Shown: positions 1 to 8,455, numbered from the stretch's first letter. The stretch: 64,000 nucleotides of DNA from Mesorhizobium sp. LMG 17147 (GCF_024297145.1 NZ_JANCTC010000017.1:32735-96734); one strand, 5' to 3'. A program made the numbers and translations. The notes: generated from the letters alone by a model not told the origin.

Positions 1-1
1 C

Positions 2-472
2 GTCGAGCAGGTCCAGGGCATCTTGAAGGATCTCGATTTCTATTCCGGCACCATCGACGGTATTCCCGGACCGAATACGCGCAAGGCCATCCAGGCCTAT
101 CAGCAGAAAGTCGGATTGAATGCCTCCGGCGAGATCGACGGCGTCCTGCTGGATCAACTGGGCGCCACGCCAAAGACCGCGGCCGTGGTTCCGCATCCCG
201 TGCCGCGGCCGGTCGAAACGGCCGCTGCTCCGGCCGCCATTCCGGTATCCGCACCAGCAAACGCAGCGGCGCAAACGCCGGATCCCCGCATCGTCAAGAT
301 CCAGGCCGGACTGAAAGCGTTCGGCAATGAGGACATGCAATTGGATGGCGTCGTAGGCGCGCGCACCAAGGCCGCGATCAAGGAATTCCAGGCGCTGTTC
401 GGCTTGCCGGAGACCGGCGAGCCAGACGAGATCGTCTACGTCAAGATGCGCGAGATCGGCCTGACCAACTGA
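2..472 (+). CDS. Peptidoglycan-binding domain protein, 5'-truncated by window
   Basis: The reading frame is open from the first bases, so the true start lies upstream; a TTG at 23 is only internal. The visible 156 residues hold two copies of the PG_binding_1 fold. The first runs to about residue 50, with the core 'DGIPGPNTRKAIQAYQ'. The second covers about the last 65 residues, with 'DGVVGARTKAAIKEFQ'. A proline/alanine-rich linker joins them. Such modules bind cell-wall peptidoglycan and usually sit at the C-terminus of periplasmic hydrolases or envelope proteins. The N-terminal, possibly catalytic, part is not visible, so the enzyme class cannot be given. The gene ends shortly before the convergent parE. 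Confidence 0.8.
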   Translation, partial: VEQVQGILKDLDFYSGTIDGIPGPNTRKAIQAYQQKVGLNASGEIDGVLLDQLGATPKTAAVVPHPVPRPVETAAAPAAIPVSAPANAAAQTPDPRIVKIQAGLKAFGNEDMQLDGVVGARTKAAIKEFQALFGLPETGEPDEIVYVKMREIGLTN

Positions 473-495
473 GGGCCGAAACCTAGTCTCCCGGC

Positions 496-786
496 CTATT
501 TAAGCCATTGCTCCGGGTCGCGCATTCCATGGACTATCGCCACGGCTAACACGCCGTAGGGCATGGGCTCGTAAATCACGATGTAGCGCCCCTCGACCAG
601 AATGCGGGCGGTGGCGCTCAATTCCGGTCGAGCTGCGCCCATTTTGGCGTGCTCGCAAGCCAATTCCAGCCTGTCGAAAATGCGTCCGATCAGCTTGTCA
701 GCCGCCTTCTCGTTATCGACGGCAATGTGATGCCAAATATCTCGCAAATCCTGAGAAGCTCGCGGGGTGAGCCGGTATTCAGCCAC
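496..786 (-). CDS. parE: ParE-family toxin of type II toxin-antitoxin system
   Basis: This 96-residue basic protein has the RelE/ParE-superfamily pattern: N-terminal 'YRLTPRASQDLRDIWHHI', a helical middle, then the beta-strand segment 'ARILVEGRYIVIYEP' and a C-terminal 'VAIVHGMRDPEQW'. ParE toxins act on DNA gyrase; RelE relatives cleave mRNA. The missing RelE-type catalytic residues and the ParD partner favour ParE. The start overlaps the end of the upstream parD by 8 bases, typical of translational coupling in these modules. It is transcribed from the promoter at about 1062-1090 on the minus strand. Confidence 0.85.
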   Translation of the reverse strand: MAEYRLTPRASQDLRDIWHHIAVDNEKAADKLIGRIFDRLELACEHAKMGAARPELSATARILVEGRYIVIYEPMPYGVLAVAIVHGMRDPEQWLK

Positions 787-1039
787 GGACTGCGCGTTCG
801 GCCTTCAGAGCGCGTAAGAAAGCCGTACGATTTACGTGTTGACCTTCGCCACTTGCCATCCCTTCGTCATAGGCCCTTTTGAGGCGTTCCAGTTCAAGAG
901 TGCGGAATTCCTCGCGCTGCTCCCATAGACGTAGTGCTTCCCTGACGATTTCACTGTTGGAAGCATAGTCTCCGCTGTTCACGGCGTCTTGTAGACGGGC
1001 GGCCTGCTTGGGGGTAAGCGACACAGTAAGAGTGCGCAT
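779..1039 (-). CDS. parD: ParD-family antitoxin
   Basis: An 86-residue protein when started at 1039. It opens with a ribbon-helix-helix DNA-binding segment ('MRTLTVSLTPKQAARLQD', then 'SNSEIVREALRLWEQ') and ends in a charged toxin-binding tail. ParD neutralises ParE and, with it, represses its own promoter. The start at 1039 is chosen because the beta-strand 'RTLTVSL' is the usual N-terminus of the family. An in-frame ATG at 1054 would sit almost at the predicted transcription start and give a leaderless message, so it remains possible. No clear ribosome site precedes either. Confidence 0.85.
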   Translation of the reverse strand: MRTLTVSLTPKQAARLQDAVNSGDYASNSEIVREALRLWEQREEFRTLELERLKRAYDEGMASGEGQHVNRTAFLRALKAERAVRG

Positions 1040-1061
1040 GGGCTGGGCTTTCATACCGGGC

Positions 1062-1110
1062 ACTATAGCATTTTTCACAGAGGCCAACAAGTTTTGTTAG
1101 ACTTTGTTGG
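1062..1110 (-). promoter_or_regulatory. parDE promoter with overlapping palindromic operator
   Basis: On the minus strand a -35 TTGTTG (1085-1090) and -10 TATAGT (1062-1067) are separated by exactly 17 bases. The arms CCAACAA (1084-1090) and TTGTTGG (1104-1110) form an inverted repeat, and AACAA-GTT-TTGTT (1086-1098) forms a second one inside it. Both overlap the -35 box, where a ParD-ParE complex would be expected to repress. Confidence 0.65.
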
Positions 1111-1210
1111 TAAATCGTCGCATTCCGGGACTTGCTTTGATGGCCAACCGTTGCTCGCGAATAAGTGAGAATCTCGACACCACAAACCCGAAATCGTACA
1201 GGGTCCCGCC

Positions 1211-1558
1211 ATGCGGGTAACCACCGATCTGTGGGTGTCGGCCCTGTTGCGCCGGGTTTTTAGCGCCGGCGGCTTTGCCGCCGTGGTCAAGCGCGGCGCC
1301 ACGGAAGCCGGCGCAGTTTTCGTGTTGGCGCGTGGCCGGCTAGGAGAGATGGCGCTGTTCGGGCCGGCGCCGCAGACGAGCTACGATTCGGCCAGGCCGG
1401 ACGACCGTTTTTTCAGTCTGCTTGGCGAAGGCGACGATGCCGCCATTTTCGACGCGCAGCTGGAGCGCGAGAAGAAATTCGATCCGGATATCTGGGTGAT
1501 CGAGATCGAGGCGGGCGTCGTTCCCGTCGAGGAGCTTATCTCGGTCAAGGCGTCGTAA
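1211..1558 (+). CDS. DUF1491 family protein
   Basis: This 115-residue protein matches the small alphaproteobacterial DUF1491 family as I remember it: N-terminal 'LWVSALLRRVFSAGGFAAVV', a middle 'GRLGEMALFGPAPQ', and a C-terminal 'DPDIWVIEIE'. There is no signal peptide or membrane segment, so it is probably cytoplasmic. The function is unknown. It stands alone between parDE and the convergent DUF2336 gene and shows no sign of transfer. The start ATG at 1211 follows a weak ribosome site. Confidence 0.75.
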   Translation: MRVTTDLWVSALLRRVFSAGGFAAVVKRGATEAGAVFVLARGRLGEMALFGPAPQTSYDSARPDDRFFSLLGEGDDAAIFDAQLEREKKFDPDIWVIEIEAGVVPVEELISVKAS

Positions 1559-1568
1559 CGGCAAGCCT

Positions 1569-2657
1569 TCAGATGCGAAGCGCCTTTGGGGTGGCGGTTA
1601 CATCGGCGCTGTTCGGCTTGCGCAGGTCGGCATTTGCCGCGACCCGCCCGGGCTTGCGAACGATTTTCGACACGGTGTCGGCCTTCCAGTCGCGGAGCCT
1701 GTCCAACGCAGCGTCGCGGTGCAGCAGGCGGTAGCGGTCGAGGAAGATGCGGATCGCCTGCGGGTGCGGAAACTCGGTCGGATAGATGGCAGCCGTGATC
1801 AGGAACGCCTTGTCTTCGCTGAGGTCGAGCGCGCGCAAGGCGAAAAGTAGCGGTGTGTAATTTTGGCTCGCGGTGAGCGTCCGCGCCGTTGAAAAATCGA
1901 CTTCGAGCGCATCGGCGAGCGCTGTCTGAAAGAATGCCGCATTGCCGGTCAGCGCGGTTTCGCGCAGCTTGACGTAGGTTTGTGGCTCGACGAACGGTCT
2001 GATGGCGGTGCCGCGCTCGGAGCGCATCATGGATCGCAACCGGCGGCGTACGGTTTCGGCGGCGTCGGCCGCCTCTTGTCTGTTTGCGTCGCTCGCGACC
2101 ATTTCCGCGTTTTCGGACGGGGCAATGGCAGTTGCTTCCGGCTGCTGCTGCGACCGCACCAGCGTCGGCCTTTCAAGCACTTTGATGAGATCGGCGATGG
2201 TTTGGTTGAGATCCTTGCGGCGGGCAATGGCACGGGCATGCGGCAGGCCGTGACGCCCGATCAGCGCGATCAGGTCGATGTCGCTGAGGGCACGCGAGCG
2301 GATGAGTAGCGGAGCGGCGATGTCGACCCGCTCCTGGCAAAGCCGCCGCACCAGCGCGGCGGGTGCATATTCGCATTCGGAAAGGGCCGCTGCGACGTAG
2401 CGGCGCGATTCGACCGAGACATTCTCGAAAAGCGGCAGCGTCAGGTCTTCGAGCTGCGCGATCTCCCGGCGCGAAGGGCGGGTGAGCGAACAGAATGCCG
2501 ATACCGCGGCGCGAAACAGCCTTTCGGCCTTTCCCGATTCAGCTCCTGCTGCGATTTGCCCGAAATCCGAAGCTGACACGAAGGATACGCCTGACACTCG
2601 ACACGATCTGGAGGGCGCTCTGCCGGGCTGTACCGGTTTCGCGTTTCCCAAGAACAA
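1569..2657 (-). CDS. DUF2336 domain-containing protein
   Basis: Up to 362 residues. The central part (about residues 45-200) carries HEAT-like helical repeats typical of alphaproteobacterial DUF2336 proteins, for example 'VSVESRRYVAAALSECEYAP' and 'RSRALSDIDLIALIGRHG'. A linker and a second helical region (about 205-330) follow. The function is unknown; relatives are often near motility or cell-cycle genes. The N-terminal 30 residues have an odd basic composition, and GTG codons at about residues 22-27 may be the real start. It is convergent with DUF1491 with only 10 bases between stops. Confidence 0.7.
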   Translation of the reverse strand: MFLGNAKPVQPGRAPSRSCRVSGVSFVSASDFGQIAAGAESGKAERLFRAAVSAFCSLTRPSRREIAQLEDLTLPLFENVSVESRRYVAAALSECEYAPAALVRRLCQERVDIAAPLLIRSRALSDIDLIALIGRHGLPHARAIARRKDLNQTIADLIKVLERPTLVRSQQQPEATAIAPSENAEMVASDANRQEAADAAETVRRRLRSMMRSERGTAIRPFVEPQTYVKLRETALTGNAAFFQTALADALEVDFSTARTLTASQNYTPLLFALRALDLSEDKAFLITAAIYPTEFPHPQAIRIFLDRYRLLHRDAALDRLRDWKADTVSKIVRKPGRVAANADLRKPNSADVTATPKALRI

Positions 2658-2766
2658 AGATCAATTTAGCGGCGATCCGTTAGCGCTCCGTTAACCTACT
2701 GCCTTCTTAATCGACTATGGAGGCGTTGCGTTGTGCTCCGGGGCAACCGAGAGGAATACGCGAACC

Positions 2767-2952
2767 ATGGGCATGGTACTGTCTTTCGTGCCGCGAACGG
2801 CGGCAACCAATCGAGCACAACAAGCCGCGCCGGCGGCAGTGATCATATTTCCCGGGGTGCGCTACGAGCAGCGGCCGCTGACGGCCGAAACGCGGCCGAC
2901 CGGCCCCGACAAGCCGGGACCGTCGGGAACATTGCCGGTACCGCACCACTGA
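2767..2952 (+). CDS. Small conserved-type hypothetical protein
   Basis: A 61-residue protein starting 'MGMVLSFVPRT' and rich in Ala, Pro and Arg. The ATG at 2767 is preceded by the purine-rich ribosome site GAGAGGA (about 2749-2755), which makes this a better start than the ATG-like codon at 2731. There is no membrane segment or known domain. I recall proteins with a very similar N-terminus in other Rhizobiales but know no function. It is convergent with the DUF1254 gene, 14 bases away. Confidence 0.5.
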   Translation: MGMVLSFVPRTAATNRAQQAAPAAVIIFPGVRYEQRPLTAETRPTGPDKPGPSGTLPVPHH

Positions 2953-2966
2953 GCATCGGAACCGGC

Positions 2967-3515
2967 CTAAAAATCCTGCAGTTCGCAGGAACTCTGTTCG
3001 AGAAAGCGCGAGACGATCGGCTTCCAGCTGTCGTCGGGCACGAACGAACGGATGACGAACACGCCTTCCTCTATCGGCGCCTCGACGAAGATGGCCCCTT
3101 GCAGTTCCTCGGGAAGATCCTTGCGGACCTCGATCATCTGGGCCGGCGTCAGCACAACGGTGTCGAGCACGCCTGCGGTCGCGCTGTGGTCGTTGAACGA
3201 GTAGATGTTGTGGCCGCCGCGGTCATAGACCGATATCGACCAGAATGGCACCTTGCCCGGCGCCTTGACCCGCACCATCCCCTCGGCAAGGTCGAAGCGG
3301 CAAGCCGCCGCGTAAAACAGCGGATCGACCGATTTCACCACCGGCGCGCCGCCGGCTTCCGCGTCGAGCCTGGTCATCTTGTAGAGATCCGAAGCCATGG
3401 CCAATCGCGACCAGGCGTCGCGTTCCGAGAACTCGGGGACGAGCAGCAGCACGACGATGTGCACGATGCCGGCGCCGAGCAGGCCGAGCAGCACGGCATG
3501 CAGCAGGCTACGCAT
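2967..3515 (-). CDS. DUF1254 domain-containing membrane-anchored protein
   Basis: A 182-residue protein with one N-terminal membrane segment or uncleaved signal ('LLHAVLLGLLGAGIVHIVVLLLVP'), followed by a periplasmic domain. The motif 'PFWSISVYDRGGHNIYSFND' is typical of DUF1254. DUF1254 and DUF1214 occur fused in larger envelope proteins of other bacteria; here they are separate adjacent genes, with this start overlapping the end of the DUF1214 gene by 8 bases. The two are probably made in equal amounts and may form one complex. Function unknown. Confidence 0.75.
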   Translation of the reverse strand: MRSLLHAVLLGLLGAGIVHIVVLLLVPEFSERDAWSRLAMASDLYKMTRLDAEAGGAPVVKSVDPLFYAAACRFDLAEGMVRVKAPGKVPFWSISVYDRGGHNIYSFNDHSATAGVLDTVVLTPAQMIEVRKDLPEELQGAIFVEAPIEEGVFVIRSFVPDDSWKPIVSRFLEQSSCELQDF

Positions 3516-4092
3516 TGCAGCCGACCTTCTGGATCTGCGGCAGCGTGACGTCCGACAGACCGGTGCTGCTGGCGATCGGTGTGTCGTAGAACGTGAGCAC
3601 CAAGTACATCTTGCCGGCGCCGCTGGTCAGTAGCCAGTTGCCGGGCGCAGGGCGGCTGCCAACGGAAATGACCACCGAATTGTCGGCCTGGCGCAGCACT
3701 TGATAGGACTGCAGCGCAGCCGGCCTCGGCGTGCCGGTCTCGACCACCCCAAGCGACTGGTCGGCGGCATAAAGCGTCCAGAACCGGGCGGTGGGAAAAC
3801 CGCCCGCAATCTTGTAGGCGCATTGCCGCTTGAGCTGTTCGCCGCCGGAATCGCGTTCGGCTATGAAGGACAGTCCTTCCGCCTGTCCGAGCGCCAGCAC
3901 GCCTTCGCGAGCCACGCGGGCTTTGGAATAGGGATCCGCCGTCGGCGTGCCGATATCCGGGAAGGCGGTCCATTGGCCGATCCTGATGGCGCCGACGCCA
4001 TCCTGCAGCTTCAGCGCGTACCAGACGCTGGCGCCACCGCCACCGACGGCGATGGCAAGCGAAAGCAGCGTCAGGAAGGCGTTCTTGAGCAT
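3508..4092 (-). CDS. DUF1214 domain-containing membrane-anchored protein
   Basis: A 194-residue protein with an N-terminal hydrophobic segment (about residues 5-27), then a DUF1214-type domain: 'FWTLYAADQSLGVVETG', 'SYQVLRQADNSVVISVG', and 'MYLVLTFYDTPIASS' near the end. It is the first gene of a two-gene operon with the DUF1254 gene and lies about 100 bases downstream of the penicillin-binding protein gene on the same strand. A cell-envelope role is likely from its anchor and neighbours, but the biochemical activity is unknown. Confidence 0.75.
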   Translation of the reverse strand: MLKNAFLTLLSLAIAVGGGGASVWYALKLQDGVGAIRIGQWTAFPDIGTPTADPYSKARVAREGVLALGQAEGLSFIAERDSGGEQLKRQCAYKIAGGFPTARFWTLYAADQSLGVVETGTPRPAALQSYQVLRQADNSVVISVGSRPAPGNWLLTSGAGKMYLVLTFYDTPIASSTGLSDVTLPQIQKVGCNA

Positions 4093-4189
4093 GACGAGCC
4101 GGGAGAACCGAAGGCCGGGGACAGAAAGATTGCCGCCGGGGATATCTCGGCGCAGGGGCTTATGGCAAGCGGCCCCACAGAATTGGCCG

Positions 4190-6379
4190 TCACAGCGCCG
4201 ACAGGGTCTCCGGCGCAGCGGGCGCGTCGAGCACGGGTGCCGCCTGGAAAAGCCTGGTCAGTTCTTTCAGGGTCCGGGTGGTCCGGCTGGACAGCACCGG
4301 CGGACGCTCGGCGGCGGCATCGGCTGCTGCCTGTTCGGCGTTCTTCTTTTCCGCTTCCTCGGCCTTGGCGGCGATTTCGGCATCGACGAAGGGGTGATCG
4401 ATACCGGGGATCGGTTTCAGGTCGATATTCTGGTGCGCATAGAGCATCAGCCGCTGCCACACCATTGCCGGCAGCGTGCCGCCGGTCATCTTGTTGGTCG
4501 CGGTGAAGTCATCGTTGCCGAGCCAGACGGCGGCTGTGTAGTTGCCGGTAAAGCCGACGAACCAGGCATCGCGGTAGGACTGCGTCGTGCCGGTCTTGCC
4601 GGCGACAACGATGTTTGGAAGGGCCGCGCGCCGGGCCGTGCCGATCACCGGCACCGCCGCCAGCATGGTGTTCATGTATTTGAGCGCCTGCTCCGACAGC
4701 ACCCGGTGCGGCGGCGGCGCGTCCTTGGCGAAGTCGTAGACCACTTCGCCGGTACGGTTGAAGAGTTGGCTTATGCCGTGCCGGGTTCCGGCAAGGCCGT
4801 TCTGGGCGAACACGCTGTAGCCCGTCGCCTGGTCCATCACAGTCATGCCCGATGTACCGAGCACCATGGTCTTGTGCGATTCCAGCGGCGACTCGACGCC
4901 CATGGCTTCCGCCATCGCCTTGATCGGCTTGATGCCGAGATAATCCTTGGCCAGCCGCACCGGCACGGTGTTGATCGATTTGGCCATCGCCGTGATCAGC
5001 GTCACCTTGCCGGCCGACCCGCCATTGTAATTGTGAGGCGACCAGCTGCCCCAGGAGATGGGTCCGCCGGACACCACCGAATCCGGCGTGAAGCCATGCT
5101 CCATCGCCGTCGCATAGACATAGGGCTTGAACGAGGAGCCGGTCTGGCGAAGTGCCTTGGTGGCGCGGTTGAACTGGCTGGCGCCGTAGTCGCGGCCGCC
5201 GACGATCGCCCGGACGGCGCCGTTGGTCTCGATGACGACGATAGCGCCCTCGGTGACGTTGTATTCCTTGCCGAACTGGCGGAGGTGGAACTCCATCGAT
5301 TCTTCGGCCGCCTTCTGGATGTTGGCGTCGAAGGTGGTGTGCGCGACAAGCGAGTGCGGGCCGCCTTTGGCGGCGATCTTCTTGACCTCGTCGAAGGCCC
5401 AGTCGAGGTAATAATCGGGGCTCTTCTGCTCGCCGCGGTCGACGATTTCGGCCGGGTGTAATCTTGCCTGCAGCACCTGGCCTTCGGTCATGAAGCCGGA
5501 ATCGACCAGATTGGACAGTACCACATTGGCCCGCGCCCGGGCGGCGGGCAGGTTTATGTGCGGCGCGTATTTGGTCGGCGCCTTGAACAGGCCGGCCAGC
5601 ATCGCCGCCTCGGCAAGGTTCAGGTCCTTGACGCTCTTGCCGAAATAGAAATCGGCTGCCGCCTCGATGCCGAAAGTGCCGCCGCCCATATAGGCGCGGT
5701 CGAGGTAAAGCTGCAGGATTTCCTTCTTCGACAGATTGGCTTCGAGCCACAGCGACAGGAAGGCTTCCTTGATCTTGCGCTCGAAGGTCCGTTCGTTGGT
5801 CAGGAACAGGTTCTTGGCCAGCTGCTGGGTGATGCTCGAGCCGCCCTGGACGACGGAATTGGCCCGCACATTCTCGAATATCGCCCGCGACAGGCCGAGC
5901 ACATCGATGCCGTAATGGTCGAAGAAACGGCGGTCCTCGGTGGCCAGCACCGCCTTGATGACATGGTCGGGCATCTCGTCGACCGGCACCGAATCGCGCT
6001 GGATAATGCCGCGCTGGCCGATCTCGTTGCCGTAGCGGTCAAGGAAGGTGACGGCGAAGTCGCCCTGCGTGCGCCAGTCGCCGGCGGTTATCTGGAAGGC
6101 CGGCAAGGCCAGCGCCAAAAGGACGACGATGCCGCCGGCACCGAGCGTAAAGCCTTCACTCAAGAGTTCGATCAGGCCGCGGCGCCAGCCGCCGACGCGG
6201 AAACGCCGCGAGAAGATGGTGGCCGCTTCCCAGAACTGGCGCGCCCTGAAGCCGATTTCGTAGACAGAGGAATCGATCCACGCATCCACCGCCAGCAGCC
6301 TTGCGGCGATCGGACCTCTTCTCTTACGTGGTTCCAAAGGACTGGCCATTCCAGGATCCGGCTGCGGCGACGCCGCCAA
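4190..6379 (-). CDS. Class A penicillin-binding protein (PBP1a family)
   Basis: This 729-residue bifunctional murein synthase polymerises lipid II and cross-links the glycan strands. A membrane anchor lies at about residues 80-98. The GT51 glycosyltransferase domain follows, with catalytic Glu148 in 'ATEDRRFFDHYGID', 'GGSSITQQLAKN' (about 179-190) and 'KKEILQLYLDRAYMGGG'. The transpeptidase domain has SxxK at Ser415-Lys418, SxN at 468-470 and KTG at 595-597, so both active sites are intact. A 78-residue cytoplasmic head and an Ala/Glu-rich C-terminal tail flank the domains. An alternative start is Met11. It follows groEL and a small gene on the same strand. Confidence 0.92.
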   Translation of the reverse strand: MAASPQPDPGMASPLEPRKRRGPIAARLLAVDAWIDSSVYEIGFRARQFWEAATIFSRRFRVGGWRRGLIELLSEGFTLGAGGIVVLLALALPAFQITAGDWRTQGDFAVTFLDRYGNEIGQRGIIQRDSVPVDEMPDHVIKAVLATEDRRFFDHYGIDVLGLSRAIFENVRANSVVQGGSSITQQLAKNLFLTNERTFERKIKEAFLSLWLEANLSKKEILQLYLDRAYMGGGTFGIEAAADFYFGKSVKDLNLAEAAMLAGLFKAPTKYAPHINLPAARARANVVLSNLVDSGFMTEGQVLQARLHPAEIVDRGEQKSPDYYLDWAFDEVKKIAAKGGPHSLVAHTTFDANIQKAAEESMEFHLRQFGKEYNVTEGAIVVIETNGAVRAIVGGRDYGASQFNRATKALRQTGSSFKPYVYATAMEHGFTPDSVVSGGPISWGSWSPHNYNGGSAGKVTLITAMAKSINTVPVRLAKDYLGIKPIKAMAEAMGVESPLESHKTMVLGTSGMTVMDQATGYSVFAQNGLAGTRHGISQLFNRTGEVVYDFAKDAPPPHRVLSEQALKYMNTMLAAVPVIGTARRAALPNIVVAGKTGTTQSYRDAWFVGFTGNYTAAVWLGNDDFTATNKMTGGTLPAMVWQRLMLYAHQNIDLKPIPGIDHPFVDAEIAAKAEEAEKKNAEQAAADAAAERPPVLSSRTTRTLKELTRLFQAAPVLDAPAAPETLSAL

Positions 6380-6502
6380 CTGAGAAACCGCATGCCGGCA
6401 ATTTCACGGCGGCGCGCCTTTCAAGACTATTCGTCCATTTTGGTGCTGCCTACAAGGGCGATGAAGGTTCCGCGCTTGCGTGGGTGCTGAGGATCGGCAG
6501 CG

Positions 6503-6664
6503 TCACATGGGACGCTTGTCCGCGATCTTTTTCGGGTCGCGGCCTATCATACCGGCGTTGGCTTTCCTGTGCTTGTCGGCAAGCCTGCGAATGCGATCGA
6601 AGCGGCTTTCCTCGGCCACTTCGATTTTCGCCGCTGCATTTGGCTTCGGGACGAGTGCGATCAT
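6503..6664 (-). CDS. Small basic protein, 53 residues
   Basis: This short gene begins 'MIALVPKPNAAAKIEVAEES' and continues with a Lys/Arg-rich region ('RFDRIRRLADKHRKANAG', 'GRDPKKIADKRP'). The start is supported by the strong ribosome site GGGAGA, 9 bases upstream of the ATG. It has no membrane segment or cysteines. It lies between groEL and the PBP1a gene, all on the minus strand, with a hairpin separating it from groEL. I do not recognise the family; the basic helical composition would suit nucleic-acid or ribosome binding, but that is only inference. Confidence 0.55.
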   Translation of the reverse strand: MIALVPKPNAAAKIEVAEESRFDRIRRLADKHRKANAGMIGRDPKKIADKRPM

Positions 6665-6685
6665 TGATCGTTCTCCCGATGGCGC

Positions 6686-6709
6686 GCGCCGGGGAAGGTA
6701 CCCCGGCGC
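6686..6709 (-). terminator. Hairpin downstream of groEL
   Basis: GCGCCGGGG (6686-6694) and CCCCGGCGC (6701-6709) form a perfect 9-bp stem with a 6-base loop, 32 bases after the groEL stop. No T-run follows on the minus strand, so it may only attenuate, or protect the 3' end of the groESL message. Confidence 0.4.
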
Positions 6710-6741
6710 TGTCTTTCAGGCTTGTTTCCGGCAGTGGCTGG

Positions 6742-8361
6742 TCAATAGCCCATGCCGCCGGGCGAAGCAGCGGCTTCCTTCGCCGGAACGTCGGTGATCA
6801 TGGCTTCCGCCGTAATCAGAAGCGCCGCAATGGAGCCCGCGTCCTGCAGCGCCGTCCGCACCACCTTCGCGGGGTCGACGATGCCGGCCTTGATCATGTC
6901 GACATAGACCTCGTTCTGGGCATCGAAGCCCTGATTGTGATCCTTGCCGTCGGCGAGCTTGCCGACGACGATCGAACCTTCGACGCCGGAATTCTCGGCG
7001 ATCTGCCGGATCGGCGCTTCGAGCGCTCTCGACACGATCGAAATGCCCGCCGTCACATCGGCATTGGCTCCGGTCATCCCGTTCAGCACAGCTTTGGCGC
7101 GCAGCAACGCGACACCGCCGCCCGGAACGATGCCTTCTTCAACGGCCGCGCGCGTGGCGTTCAGCGCATCGTCGATGCGGTCCTTCTTTTCCTTGACCTC
7201 GGATTCGGTGGCGCCGCCGACGCGGATGACGGCAACGCCGCCCGCCAGCTTGGCGAGACGTTCCTGCAGCTTCTCCTTGTCATAGTCGGACATGGTTTCC
7301 TCGATCTGCGCCTTGATCTGCTGGACGCGCGCCTGGATGGTGGTCTTCTCGCCGGCGCCGTCGATGATCGTGGTGGTGTCCTTCTCGATCAGCACGCGCT
7401 TGGCGCGGCCGAGCATGTCTATGGTAATGTTCTCCAGCTTGATGCCGAGATCCTCGGAAATCATCTGTCCGGCGGTGAGCACGGCGATGTCTTCCAGCAT
7501 CGCCTTGCGGCGGTCACCGAAGCCAGGCGCCTTGACGGCCGCTACCTTGAGGCCGCCGCGCAGCTTGTTGACGACCAGCGTTGCCAGCGCTTCGCCCTCG
7601 ACGTCCTCGGAGATGATCAACAGCGGCCTGCCGCTTTGCACCACGGCTTCGAGGATGGGCAGCAGGGCCTGCAGATTTCCGAGCTTCTTTTCGTGGATGA
7701 GGACGTAAGGGTCTTCCAGCTCGGCGCGCATCTTCTCGGCATTGGTGACGAAATAGGGCGAGAGATAGCCGCGGTCGAACTGCATGCCTTCGACGACGTC
7801 TAGCTCGGTTTCGGCGGTCTTGGCCTCCTCGACGGTAATGACGCCGTCATTGCCGACCTTGTCCATCGCCTTGGCGATCATGGCGCCGACACTGGTGTCG
7901 CCATTGGCGGCAATGGTGCCGACCTGCGCGATCTCGCCTGAGGACTTGACCTTCTTGGCTCGGGCCTGGATTTCCTTTACGACGGCGCTGATGGCAAGGT
8001 CGATGCCGCGCTTGAGGTCCATCGGGTTCATGCCGGCGGCAACGAATTTGGCGCCCTCGCGCAGGATGGAAGCGGCAAGCACCGTGGCGGTGGTGGTGCC
8101 GTCGCCGGCGAGGTCGTTGGTTTTCGAGGCCACTTCGCGCACCATCTGTGCGCCCATGTTTTCGAACTTGTCGGAAAGCTCGATTTCCTTTGCCACGGCC
8201 ACCCCGTCCTTGGTGATGCGCGGCGCGCCGTAGGCCTTGTCGATGATGACGTTGCGGCCTTTGGGGCCGAGCGTCACCTTGACGGCGTTGTTGAGGATTT
8301 CGACGCCGCGCAGCATGCGGTCACGCGCGTCGGTGGAGAATCTGATTTCCTTGGCAGACAT
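6742..8361 (-). CDS. groEL: Chaperonin GroEL (60 kDa)
   Basis: A 539-residue ATP-driven protein-folding chaperonin. Diagnostic segments are 'VKVTLGPKGRNV' near residue 30, the ATP site 'LAGDGTTTATVLA' near 85-97, 'VEEGIVPGGGVALLR' near 405, and 'NAAVKV'-type N-terminal contacts. The C-terminus ends 'AASPGGMGY' and lacks a long Gly-Gly-Met repeat, so the cavity tail is short. It forms a bicistronic operon with groES 99 bases upstream. Rhizobia usually carry several groEL copies, so this is one of a set. Regulation by HrcA is expected from the CIRCE element before groES. Confidence 0.97.
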   Translation of the reverse strand: MSAKEIRFSTDARDRMLRGVEILNNAVKVTLGPKGRNVIIDKAYGAPRITKDGVAVAKEIELSDKFENMGAQMVREVASKTNDLAGDGTTTATVLAASILREGAKFVAAGMNPMDLKRGIDLAISAVVKEIQARAKKVKSSGEIAQVGTIAANGDTSVGAMIAKAMDKVGNDGVITVEEAKTAETELDVVEGMQFDRGYLSPYFVTNAEKMRAELEDPYVLIHEKKLGNLQALLPILEAVVQSGRPLLIISEDVEGEALATLVVNKLRGGLKVAAVKAPGFGDRRKAMLEDIAVLTAGQMISEDLGIKLENITIDMLGRAKRVLIEKDTTTIIDGAGEKTTIQARVQQIKAQIEETMSDYDKEKLQERLAKLAGGVAVIRVGGATESEVKEKKDRIDDALNATRAAVEEGIVPGGGVALLRAKAVLNGMTGANADVTAGISIVSRALEAPIRQIAENSGVEGSIVVGKLADGKDHNQGFDAQNEVYVDMIKAGIVDPAKVVRTALQDAGSIAALLITAEAMITDVPAKEAAASPGGMGY

Positions 8362-8400
8362 GATCTTTTCCAGTTCGGTTGTCGTGGCAAGGCGCTTGCA

Positions 8401-8455
8401 GCGCCTGAATCAAAGCTCGGAGCGTCCTTTGCGCGCGCGGGAGGGCGCGCGGCCT
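8401..8455. repeat. Partial double-hairpin interspersed repeat, copy C
   Basis: The block TGAATCAAAG-CTCGGAGCG-TCCTTTGCGCG, followed by GCGCGC arms, matches the second half of the repeats at 19971-20071, 25509-25597 and 51319-51392. It fills most of the spacer between groES and groEL, so it is transcribed with the operon and would fold into a GC-rich hairpin. Confidence 0.55.
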
